From the NCBI GenBank assembly GCA_030447945.1, contig JAUJNV010000055.1:1-14749 (forward strand): a stretch of 14,749 nucleotides of DNA. Reading direction: 5' to 3'. This stretch comes from Fimbriimonas sp. (GTDB taxonomy: Bacteria; Armatimonadota; Fimbriimonadia; Fimbriimonadales; Fimbriimonadaceae). The position numbers were made by a program, and so were the translations under genes. Shown in pieces: positions 1 to 9,214 of this stretch. Under the pieces are notes generated by a model that saw nothing but the letters and a program-made list of their open reading frames with translations, was not told where the DNA came from and ran no database searches. Numbering within the stretch: the stretch's first letter is position 1; each line of letters begins with the position of its first letter.

Positions 1-187
1 CCCCAGTCCACGGCGACGGCCTCAGCCACAGCCTCGACCACAGACTCTCCCGCGCGACGAGCAACCCCGGCAACCGCCGTCCCACAACCACCGGGACCTT
101 GCCCGTGCGAGATGAGATGTGCGGCAAGGGCAGGAACACGACGAGACACAAGATAGGGATCAGTAGCTTCGATACCACGTTACTCAC
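1..187 (-). CDS. Partial secreted or membrane-anchored hypothetical protein (runs off left edge)
   Basis: An open frame begins with GTG at 187-185 and stays open to the window edge, giving about 62 residues. The first residues read MSNVVSKLLIPILCLVVFLP, a short basic start followed by a hydrophobic stretch, which fits a signal peptide or signal anchor. A perfect AGGAGG lies nine bases upstream and makes this start credible. The text after residue 32 is Arg/Leu/Trp-rich and less protein-like. The +1 frame there reads AVAGVARRAGESVVEAVAEA, which looks more natural, so one frame break inside this fragment is possible. No family is recognised. The gene follows a 34-codon ORF by 15 bases and may be translated with it. 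Confidence 0.42.
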   Translation of the reverse strand, partial: MSNVVSKLLIPILCLVVFLPLPHISSRTGKVPVVVGRRLPGLLVARESLWSRLWLRPSPWTG

Positions 188-196
188 TTTCTATAA

Positions 197-202
197 CCTC
201 CT
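197..202 (-). promoter_or_regulatory. Strong Shine-Dalgarno (AGGAGG) for the GTG start at 187
   Basis: Read on the minus strand, AGGAGG stands nine bases before the GTG at 187. It partly overlaps the end of the 34-codon ORF (stop at 205-203). It is the only textbook ribosome binding site noticed in this window, where other starts use overlaps or a -10 box directly in front, and it decides the start of the left-edge gene. Confidence 0.5.
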
Positions 203-307
203 CTAAAACATGCGGGCCGGCCAGAACTTCCACTTAACCGCCGATTCCTTGAATGAAGGGTCATCAAGTCGAAAGAGCCCCAAAACGCTGCGCATGTAGC
301 CGTTCAT
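203..307 (-). CDS. Possible 34-residue small ORF
   Basis: ATG at 307 opens a 34-codon frame beginning MNGYMRSVLGLFRLDD and ending KWKFWPARMF, stop TAG at 205-203. Its ATG overlaps a TGA (304-306) that closes another open frame on the same strand, forming an ATGA junction. Its stop sits just ahead of the AGGAGG of the next gene. The placement is operon-like and the composition protein-like, but the length is short and no family is recognised. It could also be the tail of a frameshifted longer gene, as happens elsewhere in this window. Confidence 0.25.
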   Translation of the reverse strand: MNGYMRSVLGLFRLDDPSFKESAVKWKFWPARMF

Positions 308-578
308 CTTCTTTGCGTTGGTTCATGAGTAGGCGGTGCGGGGTGCAATTTCACCGGACTTTTCATAGGCGTATCATCCAGAGAAACGATAGCGACGGTT
401 GCGCTTTCCTCCCCGCACGCCACCGTCTGCGGAGCCTTCGGTGCGTCCTTCGCAAGGCAGGTCGTGCCGACGTGATGCCCAGGCGTCGCGGCGCAACGGC
501 TACACGACCTGCGGGCGTACCTTTCCGAAGAGGATGTCAGGAGAGCAAGAAGGTACGGAGGGACACTAGGCGGCACCG
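308..578. other. Stretch without a confident gene
   Basis: Between the small ORF and the end of the 170-residue gene no frame looks convincingly coding. On the minus strand a frame closing with TGA at 304-306 carries a plausible last 45 residues (including ACGEESATVAIVSLDDTPMK), but its upstream part is Arg/Ser/Cys-rich, and a short frame MSLRTFLLS near 570 stops at once. A single base change would join the two into a roughly 90-residue protein. No tRNA, terminator or clear repeat was seen. Confidence 0.3.
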
Positions 579-1091
579 CTATCGTCCCCGGAGCGAATCG
601 TCCTTGCCCCCCGCCTCGATATCGGCGAGCTTGGTGTAGGCGTGCCCCAGGTAGTGCGAGCGGGCGGGCGAGATCTCGAAGCCCCGGCACACGACTCGGA
701 TTCCGTCCAACTCCTCCGTCTCAGCCCAGCCGCTTGCGCTGGAGCTGGCAAACATCACGCAGATGGCCGGCCAAGCGTCCCGATCGCGCGTGCCCAGGAC
801 CTTCATGTGCTCGTTCCAACGCCGGGCGTGTGGGGACTTCGTGTTGACATACACGTCGTACACCTCCACCGTGTCCTGCGTCTCCGTCACCGTGTCGAGA
901 GGCCACATCGACAGGTCGAGCTGGAGGAGGTCCCACAGATCGACGTGGTAAGCGCGGAGGGCGCCGAGCCACTCCGTGACGAGCGTCATCCGGAGCACCT
1001 TGCCTTTCCGCACGTACTCCATCGCGACCAACTCGCTGTCGTGAAAGTCGGCCACTTGGTCTTCCAGTAGTCCGATGGTCGGCATTGTCAT
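579..1091 (-). CDS. Hypothetical protein, 170 residues
   Basis: An uninterrupted frame starts at ATG 1091, with a second ATG at 1085, and begins MTMPTIGLLEDQVADFHDSE. It is mixed alpha/beta in character, rich in Trp, Tyr and acidic residues, with no signal peptide or membrane segment, so it is probably cytoplasmic. The N-terminal text (FHDSELVAMEYVRKGKVLRM) resembles small proteins in which a short FHDS-type motif precedes a beta-rich body, but I cannot name a family. It lies 42 bases after the VanW gene on the same strand and may be the last gene of that operon. A weak TTGAAG-17-GATACA promoter lies just upstream and would favour the second ATG. I am fairly sure it is real and have no function. 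Confidence 0.7.
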   Translation of the reverse strand: MTMPTIGLLEDQVADFHDSELVAMEYVRKGKVLRMTLVTEWLGALRAYHVDLWDLLQLDLSMWPLDTVTETQDTVEVYDVYVNTKSPHARRWNEHMKVLGTRDRDAWPAICVMFASSSASGWAETEELDGIRVVCRGFEISPARSHYLGHAYTKLADIEAGGKDDSLRGR

Positions 1092-1133
1092 CTTGTATCG
1101 CCCCGAGACGCAGAATCTTCAAGCCGCCGAAGG

Positions 1134-1859
1134 TCAACGGTACTCGACCGCGCGGTTCATCGGTGGATACGTATCTGCCGAGATCAGCTCCCGCCGGTCG
1201 CCGACGATGCGGTAGACGCTCACCTCGTAGCCGGTCTTGCCCGTGCTGCGTACGCGAGAGCGGGAGCCCGCGCCGAAGCGGACTTCGCTCGGCGAGCGGC
1301 TCTCCTCCACGCGCTCGACCACCGTCGGCCGCTCGGCCAGCTCCTCGGGGGCGATGATCTCCACTCGGAGCGCGTTTCCTTCGATGCGGCCCTCGATGCG
1401 GACGGGGTAGGGGTGCGGGTTCACGAAGCGGAGGTCGATGTTGCTGAATGCGACGGCGGCGTCGCGTCCCGGGCGGACGTAGGAGGGGGCGAAGCGGTGG
1501 CGGTGCCGCTCGACGACCTTCATGCCCGCGAGCAGGGCGGCGTTGTAGAGCGTCGTGGAGGTTTGGCAGACGCCTCCGCCCCAGTCGTCGATGAGCTGGC
1601 CGTTGTAGCTGACGGGCGCCTTTCGGTACCCCGCGTCACGCGAGAAGGTCCCCACGCGGCCGTTGAACGAAAACAGCTCCCCTGGGCCGATGGTGGCTCC
1701 GGTCAGCCGTTCCAGAGAGAGCTTGGCGTTGTGCCGCTGGGAGCGGGCGCGGCCCTCGAGACTCGTCGCGTAGGCGGCGATCCGGTGGTCCCGGGGGAGC
1801 GCCTGGTAGGCGGCTCCTCCCAGGGCCAGCGCGGCGAGGGCGACCAGCGCCGCCTTCAA
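1134..1859 (-). CDS. VanW family protein
   Basis: The frame gives 241 residues from a TTG at 1859-1857 that overlaps the TGA of the upstream macroglobulin gene (TTGA). That start yields MKAALVALAALALGGAAYQA, a clean signal peptide or anchor. An upstream ATG at 1892 would add 11 residues inside the neighbouring gene and is less likely. The VanW core is plain: GELFSFNGRVGTFSRDAGYR (about 60-79), then GGGVCQTSTTLYNAALLAG (94-112) and the VVERHRHRF segment. About 80 residues follow the core. VanW is named from the vanB-type glycopeptide-resistance cluster, where its function is unknown; the family is widespread in envelope proteins and does not by itself imply resistance. Expected location is extracytoplasmic. 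The overlap implies co-translation with the macroglobulin. Confidence 0.9.
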   Translation of the reverse strand: MKAALVALAALALGGAAYQALPRDHRIAAYATSLEGRARSQRHNAKLSLERLTGATIGPGELFSFNGRVGTFSRDAGYRKAPVSYNGQLIDDWGGGVCQTSTTLYNAALLAGMKVVERHRHRFAPSYVRPGRDAAVAFSNIDLRFVNPHPYPVRIEGRIEGNALRVEIIAPEELAERPTVVERVEESRSPSEVRFGAGSRSRVRSTGKTGYEVSVYRIVGDRRELISADTYPPMNRAVEYR

Positions 1860-4800
1860 CGCCGGACCTCCAGCCGCGAGGGAACCGTCCACGCGGAGCT
1901 CGCCGGATCGTACATGTTCTGCACGAGCGTCGGCCGCGCGCCCGACACGCCGGGCGACTCAGCCCGCATCAGGTACGTGAACTTGCTGACGCCTTTGGGC
2001 AGCACGCGCGAGAAGAACGTCACCCGGTCGTCGCGGATGGCCATGTCCGACCAATCCCCGTCCCACTCCTCGCCCTCATCCGGGGCTCCGCGTTCCACCA
2101 CGCGGCAGTTGCTCGGGATCGGATCCTCGACCATCGCGTACTCCACGGCCTCCGGGCAGGTGACGGTCAACTCGCACTCGATCACGACGCCGCTCTCGGC
2201 ACTCCCGATGGGGTTGCCGGACGCCATCAGTTGCCGCCGGCCCCATTGGGTTCCGGGGGCAAGGGCGCGGCAGAGCGCGGGTCACCGTCACGCCCGTTCG
2301 CGGAGCTCGGGCCGGGCGCGCCCGGCCGCGTCATATTGCCGCAGCTCCGCCGAGTAGAAGAGGGCGACGCCGCCGGTCGTCACGATCTCCACCTCGTCGC
2401 CGCCCCCGCCGCAGATCGCCCGGCCCCACGTCGAAGCGAAGGGCGCGCAGGCCGTTCGCGGGCATTCGGACCAGCGGATCTTCTTGCCGTTCACGACCAC
2501 CGTAACCGTCGTGTCCTTCGGATCCGGCGTCTCGCGCGGGGTGCCGTTCAGGGCGATGAGCACGGCGGCGGTGTCGCGCGTCGAGAACCGCGGCCCCCAG
2601 GAACGGAGCATCAGGTACAGATCGCCTTCGCCACGACGGGGTCGTCGGGGCGCACTTGCGCCACCGCCCGCAACGCCACAGCCGTTCCTTCCGTCCCCCA
2701 TTGGTCTTCGCCGTTCGCCCAGTACATCGTCCCCGCCGGTCCCGGCTTCGCCAGTCCGATCAGGCGGTCAACCCAAGCTCTGCTCCGTCGGAGAGGCCAT
2801 GGCGGCGTAGGCCAGGGCGGCCAGGGACGCGCAGGCTGCGGCGAGCGTCGGATCGTCCGCAGTGTCGCCGATGCTGCGTCAGGGCGAACGTAAGGCCAAG
2901 CGCGGTCATGAGGCGAGTCCTTCGCCTTCTCCTCCACCAACCGCTTCCTCGCCCAGTCGAGCCGCCCCAGGGACGTCGATCCCTCGACTCGGGTAGCCCT
3001 GCTTGGGCGGCTAAGGCAAGGCCGTCGAGGACGTAGGCGGTCATGAAAGCCTCCGACTCGTCGTTCTCCCACCAGCCCCATCCGCCATCCTCGTGCTGCA
3101 TGTTCGCGAGGCGGACGAAGCTATCGGCGGCGATCTTGGGCACCTTCGCCGCCAGCACCGGTTGCAGCCGCTTTTGGAGGAGAGCACCGAAGGCAGGAAG
3201 CGGCTCATCGTCTGCTCGACGCAGCCGTACAGAAAGTCCACGGTACTCCAGCGACTCCTCGGAGAGGCCGTCGATGCTCCGGCTGAGCGTGATCGTGAGC
3301 CCGCCGAACTCGGGTCGGCGGTCGCGATCGGGGGCATGCGGAACGACCCGCTCCCCTTGATCTGCCCCGCCGCCGTCTGGCGCACCAGGCGGCCCCTGGG
3401 CGAGATGGGGATCGTCTGCCGCACTCCGTCGCTCGGCCCGTCGTCGATCATGCCTTCGCGCTGAGCACCGCCTGTCCGGATCTGGGCGCGGACAGCTCCC
3501 CATTCGACGGACTGCGGCTGCCCGGCAGAACCCCGCACGCGCCCGCAGCGGCCCGGTCGCCCCCACCCCCTGGGGTTCCAGCGTCACGTTCACGTCAGCG
3601 TCCTTTCCGGTGTCGTTGTTCACGATCGCGACCACGCGCTGCGTGTCGCCCTGCACCAGGAACGTGGGCAGCTCCAGGCGCACCATGAGGTCCTTGCGCG
3701 CCCGGAAGTTGGTGCGCCCGACACCGACCGCCGTGCCGTCGGTCACGCCGACGGCGGTCGCCCGCCCAGACGTGAGGTTGTCCGGAAGCCGGACCCGCAC
3801 CGTGGCTCGCCCCGTCCGGTCCGTCTGCACCGCGGGACGCCAGAGGGCGGTGTCCATGAAGCGCCGTCGCACGGGGATGTCGGCCGGGCTCTTGTCTCCG
3901 CCGTCGAGGTACACCTCGGCGAAGGAGTAGACCGTGCTCACTTCGTTCGACCGCTTGGGATACATCCCCTTCAGCGGGTCCGTCGAGTCCTTCCGAATCG
4001 CGTAGATCGATTCGTCCACCACTCCGACCGAAATCTCGGCCGGCACCGGACGCCCTCCGGGCTCCGTCGTGCGGACCGTGAGGTTCACCGTCTCGCCGGG
4101 CTTCGCGTCCGGCCGGTCGCTCTCGACCGCCACCTGGAGCTTGCGCTCGCCCAAGTCCACCACGAGGCGCTTGCTCGCCTCCAGGAACGCGCCCTTGCGC
4201 ACGTAGGCGACGCTGACGTAGGCGTTCGGCACGAGCCCCTTGCTCACGGGGATCCGGACCGTGGTGGCGGCGTTGTCGAGCGGCACCACACGCCGGCTGA
4301 GGATTCCTTCCGCCTCGACGGTCAGCAACGCCGCCCCGCCCGGGGAGTCGCACTGGATCACCGCCTTCGCGCTCTGGCCCTCGGCGTACTGCTTCCGGTC
4401 GAGCGTCAAGGAGAGCTTGCCTGCCTGCGGATTTCGCGATGCCGTGTCGCCTTCGACGTAAATGTACGTCTCGCTCGTGACCGCGCGCCCCTGGTCGTCC
4501 TTGGCCTCCGCGCGGATCGTCATGGAATCCGAGCGGCCCACCGGCACGTCGAGTTTGGCCAGACCGTCCGCCCCCGTCCGCACGGTCCGGGTTTCGAAGG
4601 GGACGAAGCGGGACTGTCCGCCTTGCCATTCCTCCTTGCCAACCGTGACGGTGACCGCGCGGTCCGGCACCGGTCCGTGCCCCTCGTCGTGGGCGGTGGT
4701 CCCGATGGTGAGCGGCACGCGGTCACCCGGCGACGCCACGTAAAGCTCCGTATCGACGTTCAGGCTGAAGGCTGCCCGGACCACGGGCACCGTTCCCTCG

Positions 4801-6461
4801 GCGGACACGTATTTGTCGCCCGACTCCGCCACGCTGACGGAGACGGTGTAGTCGTAGTCGGTGTCCGGCCGCTGGGGGTCGCCCTGCGTCCGCGTGTCGA
4901 ACGCGATCACCGCACGGCCCTCGTGGTCGGTGGTCGCCACGACCTCCTGCGAATACTCGCCCCCCGTGTAACCCCCTTCTCCGTACCCCTCTTCCTCCTC
5001 GTACTCTTCGTCGGAGTCGCCCGCGTAGTAGCTCCACTTCGGCGAGCGGTAGACCGTGGCCGTCACCTTCGCGTTGACCACCGGCCCGCCGAAGAAGTAT
5101 TTGCACTCGACGGTCACCGCGCCCCGCTCGCCGAAGATGGTCCACGGCCTCTGGGGCGTGACCGCGACGGTGAACTGGGGCTTGCGGTAGGCCGCGAGAG
5201 GGAAGTACCGCTCGTCCTCGCCGCCCAGCGCCTTGCTGTGAAGCTGGTAGGAGCCGGGGTCGGCCTCGGCGCTCGACGTGTAGGTGCCGTGGAACGTCCC
5301 GTGGGCGGAGACGGGCAGCGTCATCTTCGCCACTACGTTTTCCTGCGGGTCCAATACCTCGACCGTGGCCGTCCCGGCCCCCGGTAGCTTGTAATCCGTG
5401 CCGGAGAGGCGTCGCACGATCCCTTTGAACGACACGGTGTCTCCCGGCCGGTAAACCGGACGGTCTGTATAGGTGTAAAGCCGGACATCCCCGACGCTCT
5501 CGCCTTCGCCGCTGTAGAAGTCGCAGATCGCGACGGACGAGCCGGAGCGCGCGAGGATCGCCGGACGGTCGGTGTCGCCCAGCTCAAACTCGACGAGTCC
5601 GTCCTTCCCGGTCTTGCCGACGGGGGCCACCTTTTCGCCGTCCCGCTGAGACACCTCCGCGCCCGGTACCGGCTGTCCGGTTTCGAGGTCCGTCACGTAG
5701 CTCAGGATCCGGTCGCCGCCATCCTTCGTAACCAGCGCGATCTTGCTCACGCTGATCACCGCATTCGCCGTCTGCTCTTTGCTCGCGACGTGTACCCAGA
5801 ACACCCCCTCGGGCAGCTTCGGCAGCTCGAGCGGCTCCACGAACGTCCCCTCCGCGTCCCGCTTCCGAAGCTTGTGCACCGTCTCGCTGACCGGCGTTCC
5901 GACGGCGGGATCGATCGGCTTCTCGAACTCGCTGTTGGGCCACGCGCCGAGCGCCTGCTGGAGCCCGCCCTGCCGCGTGACCTCTTCCGGCGACAGCCGC
6001 GTCACCCGGACCTCCACGGAGTCCTCCATGATGAACCCGTGCAGCTCCACCGCCGGGGTGTCCTGCGGGGAAAACACGCGCTTGCTCGCGTAGAGCTGGA
6101 GGCGCGGGTCCGACGGGTCCGCGCCCAGATCCTGGGGCGCGACTTTCCCCTCTTCGACGACCACTACCTTCGACAGCACGTGATGGGCCTTGGTCGAGAC
6201 CGACAGCCGGTACGCACCGACCGGCAGGCGCGGAAACTCATAGACGCCCGCCTCGTCCGTCGTGTCGTAACGCGGCCGCCAAAGGTCGTCGATGGGGCCG
6301 AGGGTCTCGATGGAGACCATCGCGTTCGCCAAGGGGAGGCCGTTCTCCGTCATCGTCAGGCGCCCCTTGATCCCCCCGGCCGGCGTCTCTTGGCCGACTC
6401 CGATGGCGAGAAGCATCACTCCGAGAAATGCTGCGAAAAGCAGACTTAGCGCGCGTACCAT
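1856..6461 (-). CDS. Alpha-2-macroglobulin family protein (secreted), 3' third broken by frame changes
   Basis: Starts at ATG 6461, directly after the TAA of the membrane-protein gene. The frame is clean to about 3560. From there to 1856 the protein continues by hopping among all three frames, roughly ten times, giving about 1,530 residues in total, a usual length for bacterial members. Order: signal peptide (1-24, no lipobox Cys); a carboxypeptidase-regulatory-like beta domain (about 30-105); macroglobulin domains with the classic TDRPVYRPGD (about 330); an acidic Tyr/Gly-rich insertion near 477-500; and the central domain MDTALWRP...VRVRLPDNLT (about 865-900). The thioester motif YGCVEQTMSRFLP follows (CVEQ at 3223-3212), then the LANMQHEDGGWGWW helical domain and a receptor-binding-like end (CPEAVEYAMVEDPIPSNC, 2150-2100). 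Such proteins trap proteases in the periplasm. Here pbpC, the common neighbour, is absent. Confidence 0.88.
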
Positions 6462-7795
6462 TTAAACCGCCTCCTCCCGAACCGTCGGCCGGGGCGTCAG
6501 CGCCATCAGCGCGAACCCGACGACGGCCATGCCGACCGCGATCGCTCGAGAAGCCGAACGTTCATCCCGCGAAAGCATCGTCAGGGCCCGAAGCCACGGG
6601 TAGCCCGTCACCAGAACCCCCACCGCGCCGACGCCCAGCCCCACCGGCAGGAGCGACCGCCCGCCTCGTAGCGAAGTCAGCAGCCCGGCCAGCCCCAGCC
6701 CGACGACGAAACCCACCGCGCCGCGGGAACCTGTGAGAACGAACGTCGCCGCCGGCACAGCGACCATCAGGACCGCCCACAGGACGAGACCGGCGCGGCG
6801 GTTGCCGGGCCGATGGTCGATCTCCAGCCAATCCGAGGGGAGCAGCGGGAACACCGCGCCGACCGTCAGGCCGATCAGGGCCTGATACTCCGTCGCCTCC
6901 AGCATAGGAGGCGGGCTCGGCAGGGCGTCCCGCAGCACTCGGTACAGGGTCAGGCCGAGCAGAGGGCCATGGTCAGGAGCGCGGCTCGGTCGCGGAGCGC
7001 CGCCAGCACGGCGACGGCGCAGATCAGAGCCACCGCGAGGCCCAACCCGCGGCCGAGCCCGAAGGCGACCACCGCGAGGCCCCACCCCAGACCACGGCCG
7101 CGATCCCCTTCCGGCAACGAATCGTCGCCGACCGCAAGCAACCAGTGCACCACCAGGGCGCAGACCGCCGCCACTGCCGCCACCGTCGCCGGGCCTCCGA
7201 GCCGCAGGTATTCCGAGGCGACCGCCGCGCCGCCGCCCGCGACCAGCAGAGCGAGCACGACCGGCACCAAGCGCGCCGCCTTCGTCTCCTTCAAGGCGAG
7301 GGCTAAGAGCCCGGCGACCACCGCGGCCATACCGACTACCGCACCGGCGCTGGCCAGCGCGGGCGCCGTCCCCGCGCGCGGCCCGAGGGCATCGGCCGCC
7401 ATGACCGCCGCCGCGCCGATTCCCGCGTAGGCCACCCCCTCCGCGCCCAGCACCAGCGCCGCCAAGCCCAGCGTGACGAGGCACGCGAACCGTCCGTCCG
7501 GCACCAGCCCGGCCGCCGTCGCGGCGGCCACGCCGATCGCGAAGCCGGCGAGTCCCGACCCCCCGCTCCACCCCGCGGCGATGGCCGCCACCAGGCCGAT
7601 CCCCAGGCTCGCGGCGAGGGGCAGCCGCCCGTCGCTCGGCGCGGCCAGGAACGCGCCGACGAGCAGCGCGATGGAAAGGAGCAGGAGCATGGCCAGCCGG
7701 CCCCGTTCGGGCAGAGGGTCTGGGGACTTGGATCGAGATAAGACGACGGCGAGCGCGGCGAGAGCCACGGAGGCGAGCGGTAAGACGATATTCAT
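6462..7795 (-). CDS. Polytopic membrane protein of unknown function (one frame break near 6965)
   Basis: ATG at 7795 opens MNIVLPLASVALAALAVVLS and a nearly unbroken run of Ala/Leu/Val/Gly-rich membrane helices. That frame stops at 6950. The minus-strand text continues without loss in another frame from about 6965 (LLGLTLYRVLRDALPSP) to TAA at 6464-6462. Restoring one base near 6965, at the ATGGCCCTC/TGCTCGGC junction, joins the two into about 444 residues with roughly a dozen or more helices. One short hydrophilic loop after the join reads SDWLEIDHRPGNRR. There is no recognisable transporter signature. An AGGGGA upstream of the ATG may serve as ribosome binding site. The stop touches the macroglobulin ATG (TAAATG), so it is the first gene of that operon. 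Confidence 0.72.
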
Positions 7796-8000
7796 ATGTG
7801 GTCCCCTACACGGCGTGCGAGCAAGGGTGCGTTGTCAGCGATGAGACGTGTGGTCCTATCGACTAAGTTTCCCGATTCTGCGTCTTTTTTGCGGAAATTT
7901 TCGTCCCGGCTGGGCCCATCGACGGGGCGGCGCCCGTGCCCTCCGATTTGGGCCATGTCGGCGGCCAGCTAGAAGCAGACCGCGGACGGCGGGGCTTGTG

Positions 8001-8843
8001 CTACCAGCGAATCTTTGCCGGGAAGAATTCGGCGATGAGGTCCTCGTAGTAGGGCCTCAGCGCTTCCACGTCCGGGCGCACGTCGACCTTCGAGTACAGG
8101 TCGTACTTGTTGAACTCGCGGACCCACTTCAGCATCTCCCGGTCGTTGGCCGAGGCCAGATGGCCGTACGCCCCTTCCCGGTGCCACGGGTAGAAGGAGT
8201 GGTAGCGGATCATGGCGAGCGCTTCCTCCGGGAGGTAGTCCCGCACGACGTGGTACAGGTACTCGTCGTGCCCGTAGCTCAGGTTCACTTGGTCGAAGCC
8301 GCATCCCGGCTCGTAGATGCCGTTCTCCGTCTGGTACTCCGGCACCCGGGAATCCGGGTTTTCCGCGAAGAACTCGGAGAACACGATCTCTTCCGAGTAC
8401 CGACAACCGGTCGGAAATGTGTCGCCCACCACCGCCCACTGCGGCTCGCCGTAGAGGCACAGGACCTTCCCGAGGTCGTGGAGGAGCCCGGTGAGGACAA
8501 ACCACCGGGGGTGGCCGTCCTGCCGGATCGCCTCCGACGTCTGCATCAGGTGCTCGATCTGCGTCGCGTCGGTGTCCGGATCGCTGTCGTCGACGAGGGT
8601 GTTCAGGAACTCCATCGCCTCCCACACGCTCATCGTCCCCTTGTCGAGCGCCGAGTACTCCCGCTTCTTCTCCCGGACGAACTCCAACGTCTGATGGGTG
8701 TGGTTCAGCCGGTAGAACTCCTTCACCGAGGGCCGGACCTCCGACGCATAGTCGCGGAACTTGTGCCCCTCCTCGGGGTACCGCTCCAGCAGGTCGTCTT
8801 CCCACTCGTCGAGCGAGTCCAGCGGCTGAACGGTCGGGTCCAT
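8001..8843 (-). CDS. Myo-inositol oxygenase (MIOX)
   Basis: The 280-residue product oxidises myo-inositol to D-glucuronate with a di-iron centre and O2. It is close to the length of the mammalian enzyme (about 285). All expected metal ligands appear in order: His98 in [14 protein letters not shown], the His122-Asp123 pair in [10 protein letters not shown], His192 in [10 protein letters not shown], His215 in RYHSFYPWH, and Asp248 in [10 protein letters not shown]. No signal peptide is seen, so it should be cytoplasmic. I chose ATG 8843; a TTG at 8852 would lie inside the -10 box. The gene stands apart: 122 bases separate it from the upstream gene and about 205 from the next one, and no other inositol or glucuronate gene is in the window. 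Identification is near certain. Confidence 0.96.
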   Translation of the reverse strand: MDPTVQPLDSLDEWEDDLLERYPEEGHKFRDYASEVRPSVKEFYRLNHTHQTLEFVREKKREYSALDKGTMSVWEAMEFLNTLVDDSDPDTDATQIEHLMQTSEAIRQDGHPRWFVLTGLLHDLGKVLCLYGEPQWAVVGDTFPTGCRYSEEIVFSEFFAENPDSRVPEYQTENGIYEPGCGFDQVNLSYGHDEYLYHVVRDYLPEEALAMIRYHSFYPWHREGAYGHLASANDREMLKWVREFNKYDLYSKVDVRPDVEALRPYYEDLIAEFFPAKIRW

Positions 8844-8850
8844 GGTGTCC

Positions 8851-8856
8851 AATATA
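8851..8856 (-). promoter_or_regulatory. -10 box (TATATT) of the inositol oxygenase gene, probably leaderless
   Basis: TATATT on the minus strand ends seven bases before the ATG at 8843. Transcription would then begin at or next to the start codon. No good -35 hexamer is seen at 16-18 bases. The same arrangement occurs before two other genes here (12734 and 14559). Confidence 0.45.
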
Positions 8857-8965
8857 GCCGAAGCCGACTACACTCGCGGATTCTGTCCGGTGGTTCCGTC
8901 GGTATTGCCGAAGAGTTGGAAAAAGGGCCGAAGCGTTACGTCGGGCATTGGGAGATCCACGCCTT

Positions 8966-9214
8966 TCACTCGCCCTGTTCGCTAAGAAGACGTCCCAACG
9001 ACGCCTCGTCCTCCATTCCTGCCGACCGGAACACCTCAGCCACCACCTCGCCGCTGCCGAAGAACTCCACCTCCCAGCGTTCTCCCGGGACCGCGACGAG
9101 CACCATCACGGAGTCTTCACGGTGATGCTCGAGGCTGTGGTGGATCCGGCGCGCCTCCAACTCCGCTAGGAAGTCGACGAGCTTGGCAAAGGGATCGTTG
9201 ACTTGAGCGCTCAC
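8966..9214 (-). CDS. Small hypothetical protein, 82 residues, coupled to the MXAN_6230-like gene
   Basis: GTG at 9214-9212 overlaps the TGA of the preceding gene (GTGA), which fixes the start. Translation starting further upstream would run through the antisense-like Arg-rich text of the neighbour's other frame and is not credible. The product begins MSAQVNDPFAKLVDFLAELE and continues with an alpha-beta-beta pattern including SVMVLVAVPGERWEVEFFGS. It has no signal peptide or membrane segment. Proteins with a VPGERWEVEFF-type strand pair occur as small uncharacterised or immunity-like proteins; I cannot assign a family. The overlap suggests fixed stoichiometry with the large protein, perhaps as a partner or regulator. 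Confidence 0.78.
   Translation of the reverse strand: MSAQVNDPFAKLVDFLAELEARRIHHSLEHHREDSVMVLVAVPGERWEVEFFGSGEVVAEVFRSAGMEDEASLGRLLSEQGE

Noticed and set aside
1134..1859. Reading the VanW-family gene as a vancomycin-resistance determinant
   Set aside because: No vanR/S/H/A/B/X-type genes are nearby, and the domain is common in proteins unrelated to resistance.
1413..2357. Long plus-strand open frame of 314 residues
   Set aside because: It is antisense to the VanW gene and the macroglobulin 3' end. Its composition is that of a GC-rich shadow and the minus-strand products have clear family motifs.
3595..4629. Minus-strand open frame of 344 residues within the macroglobulin gene
   Set aside because: It is a +1 shadow of the clean macroglobulin frame and is almost entirely Arg/Gly/Ala.
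7848..9125. Long plus-strand open frame of 425 residues
   Set aside because: It is the complement of inositol oxygenase and its flanks. The Val/Arg/Leu/His-rich text has no domain-like pattern.
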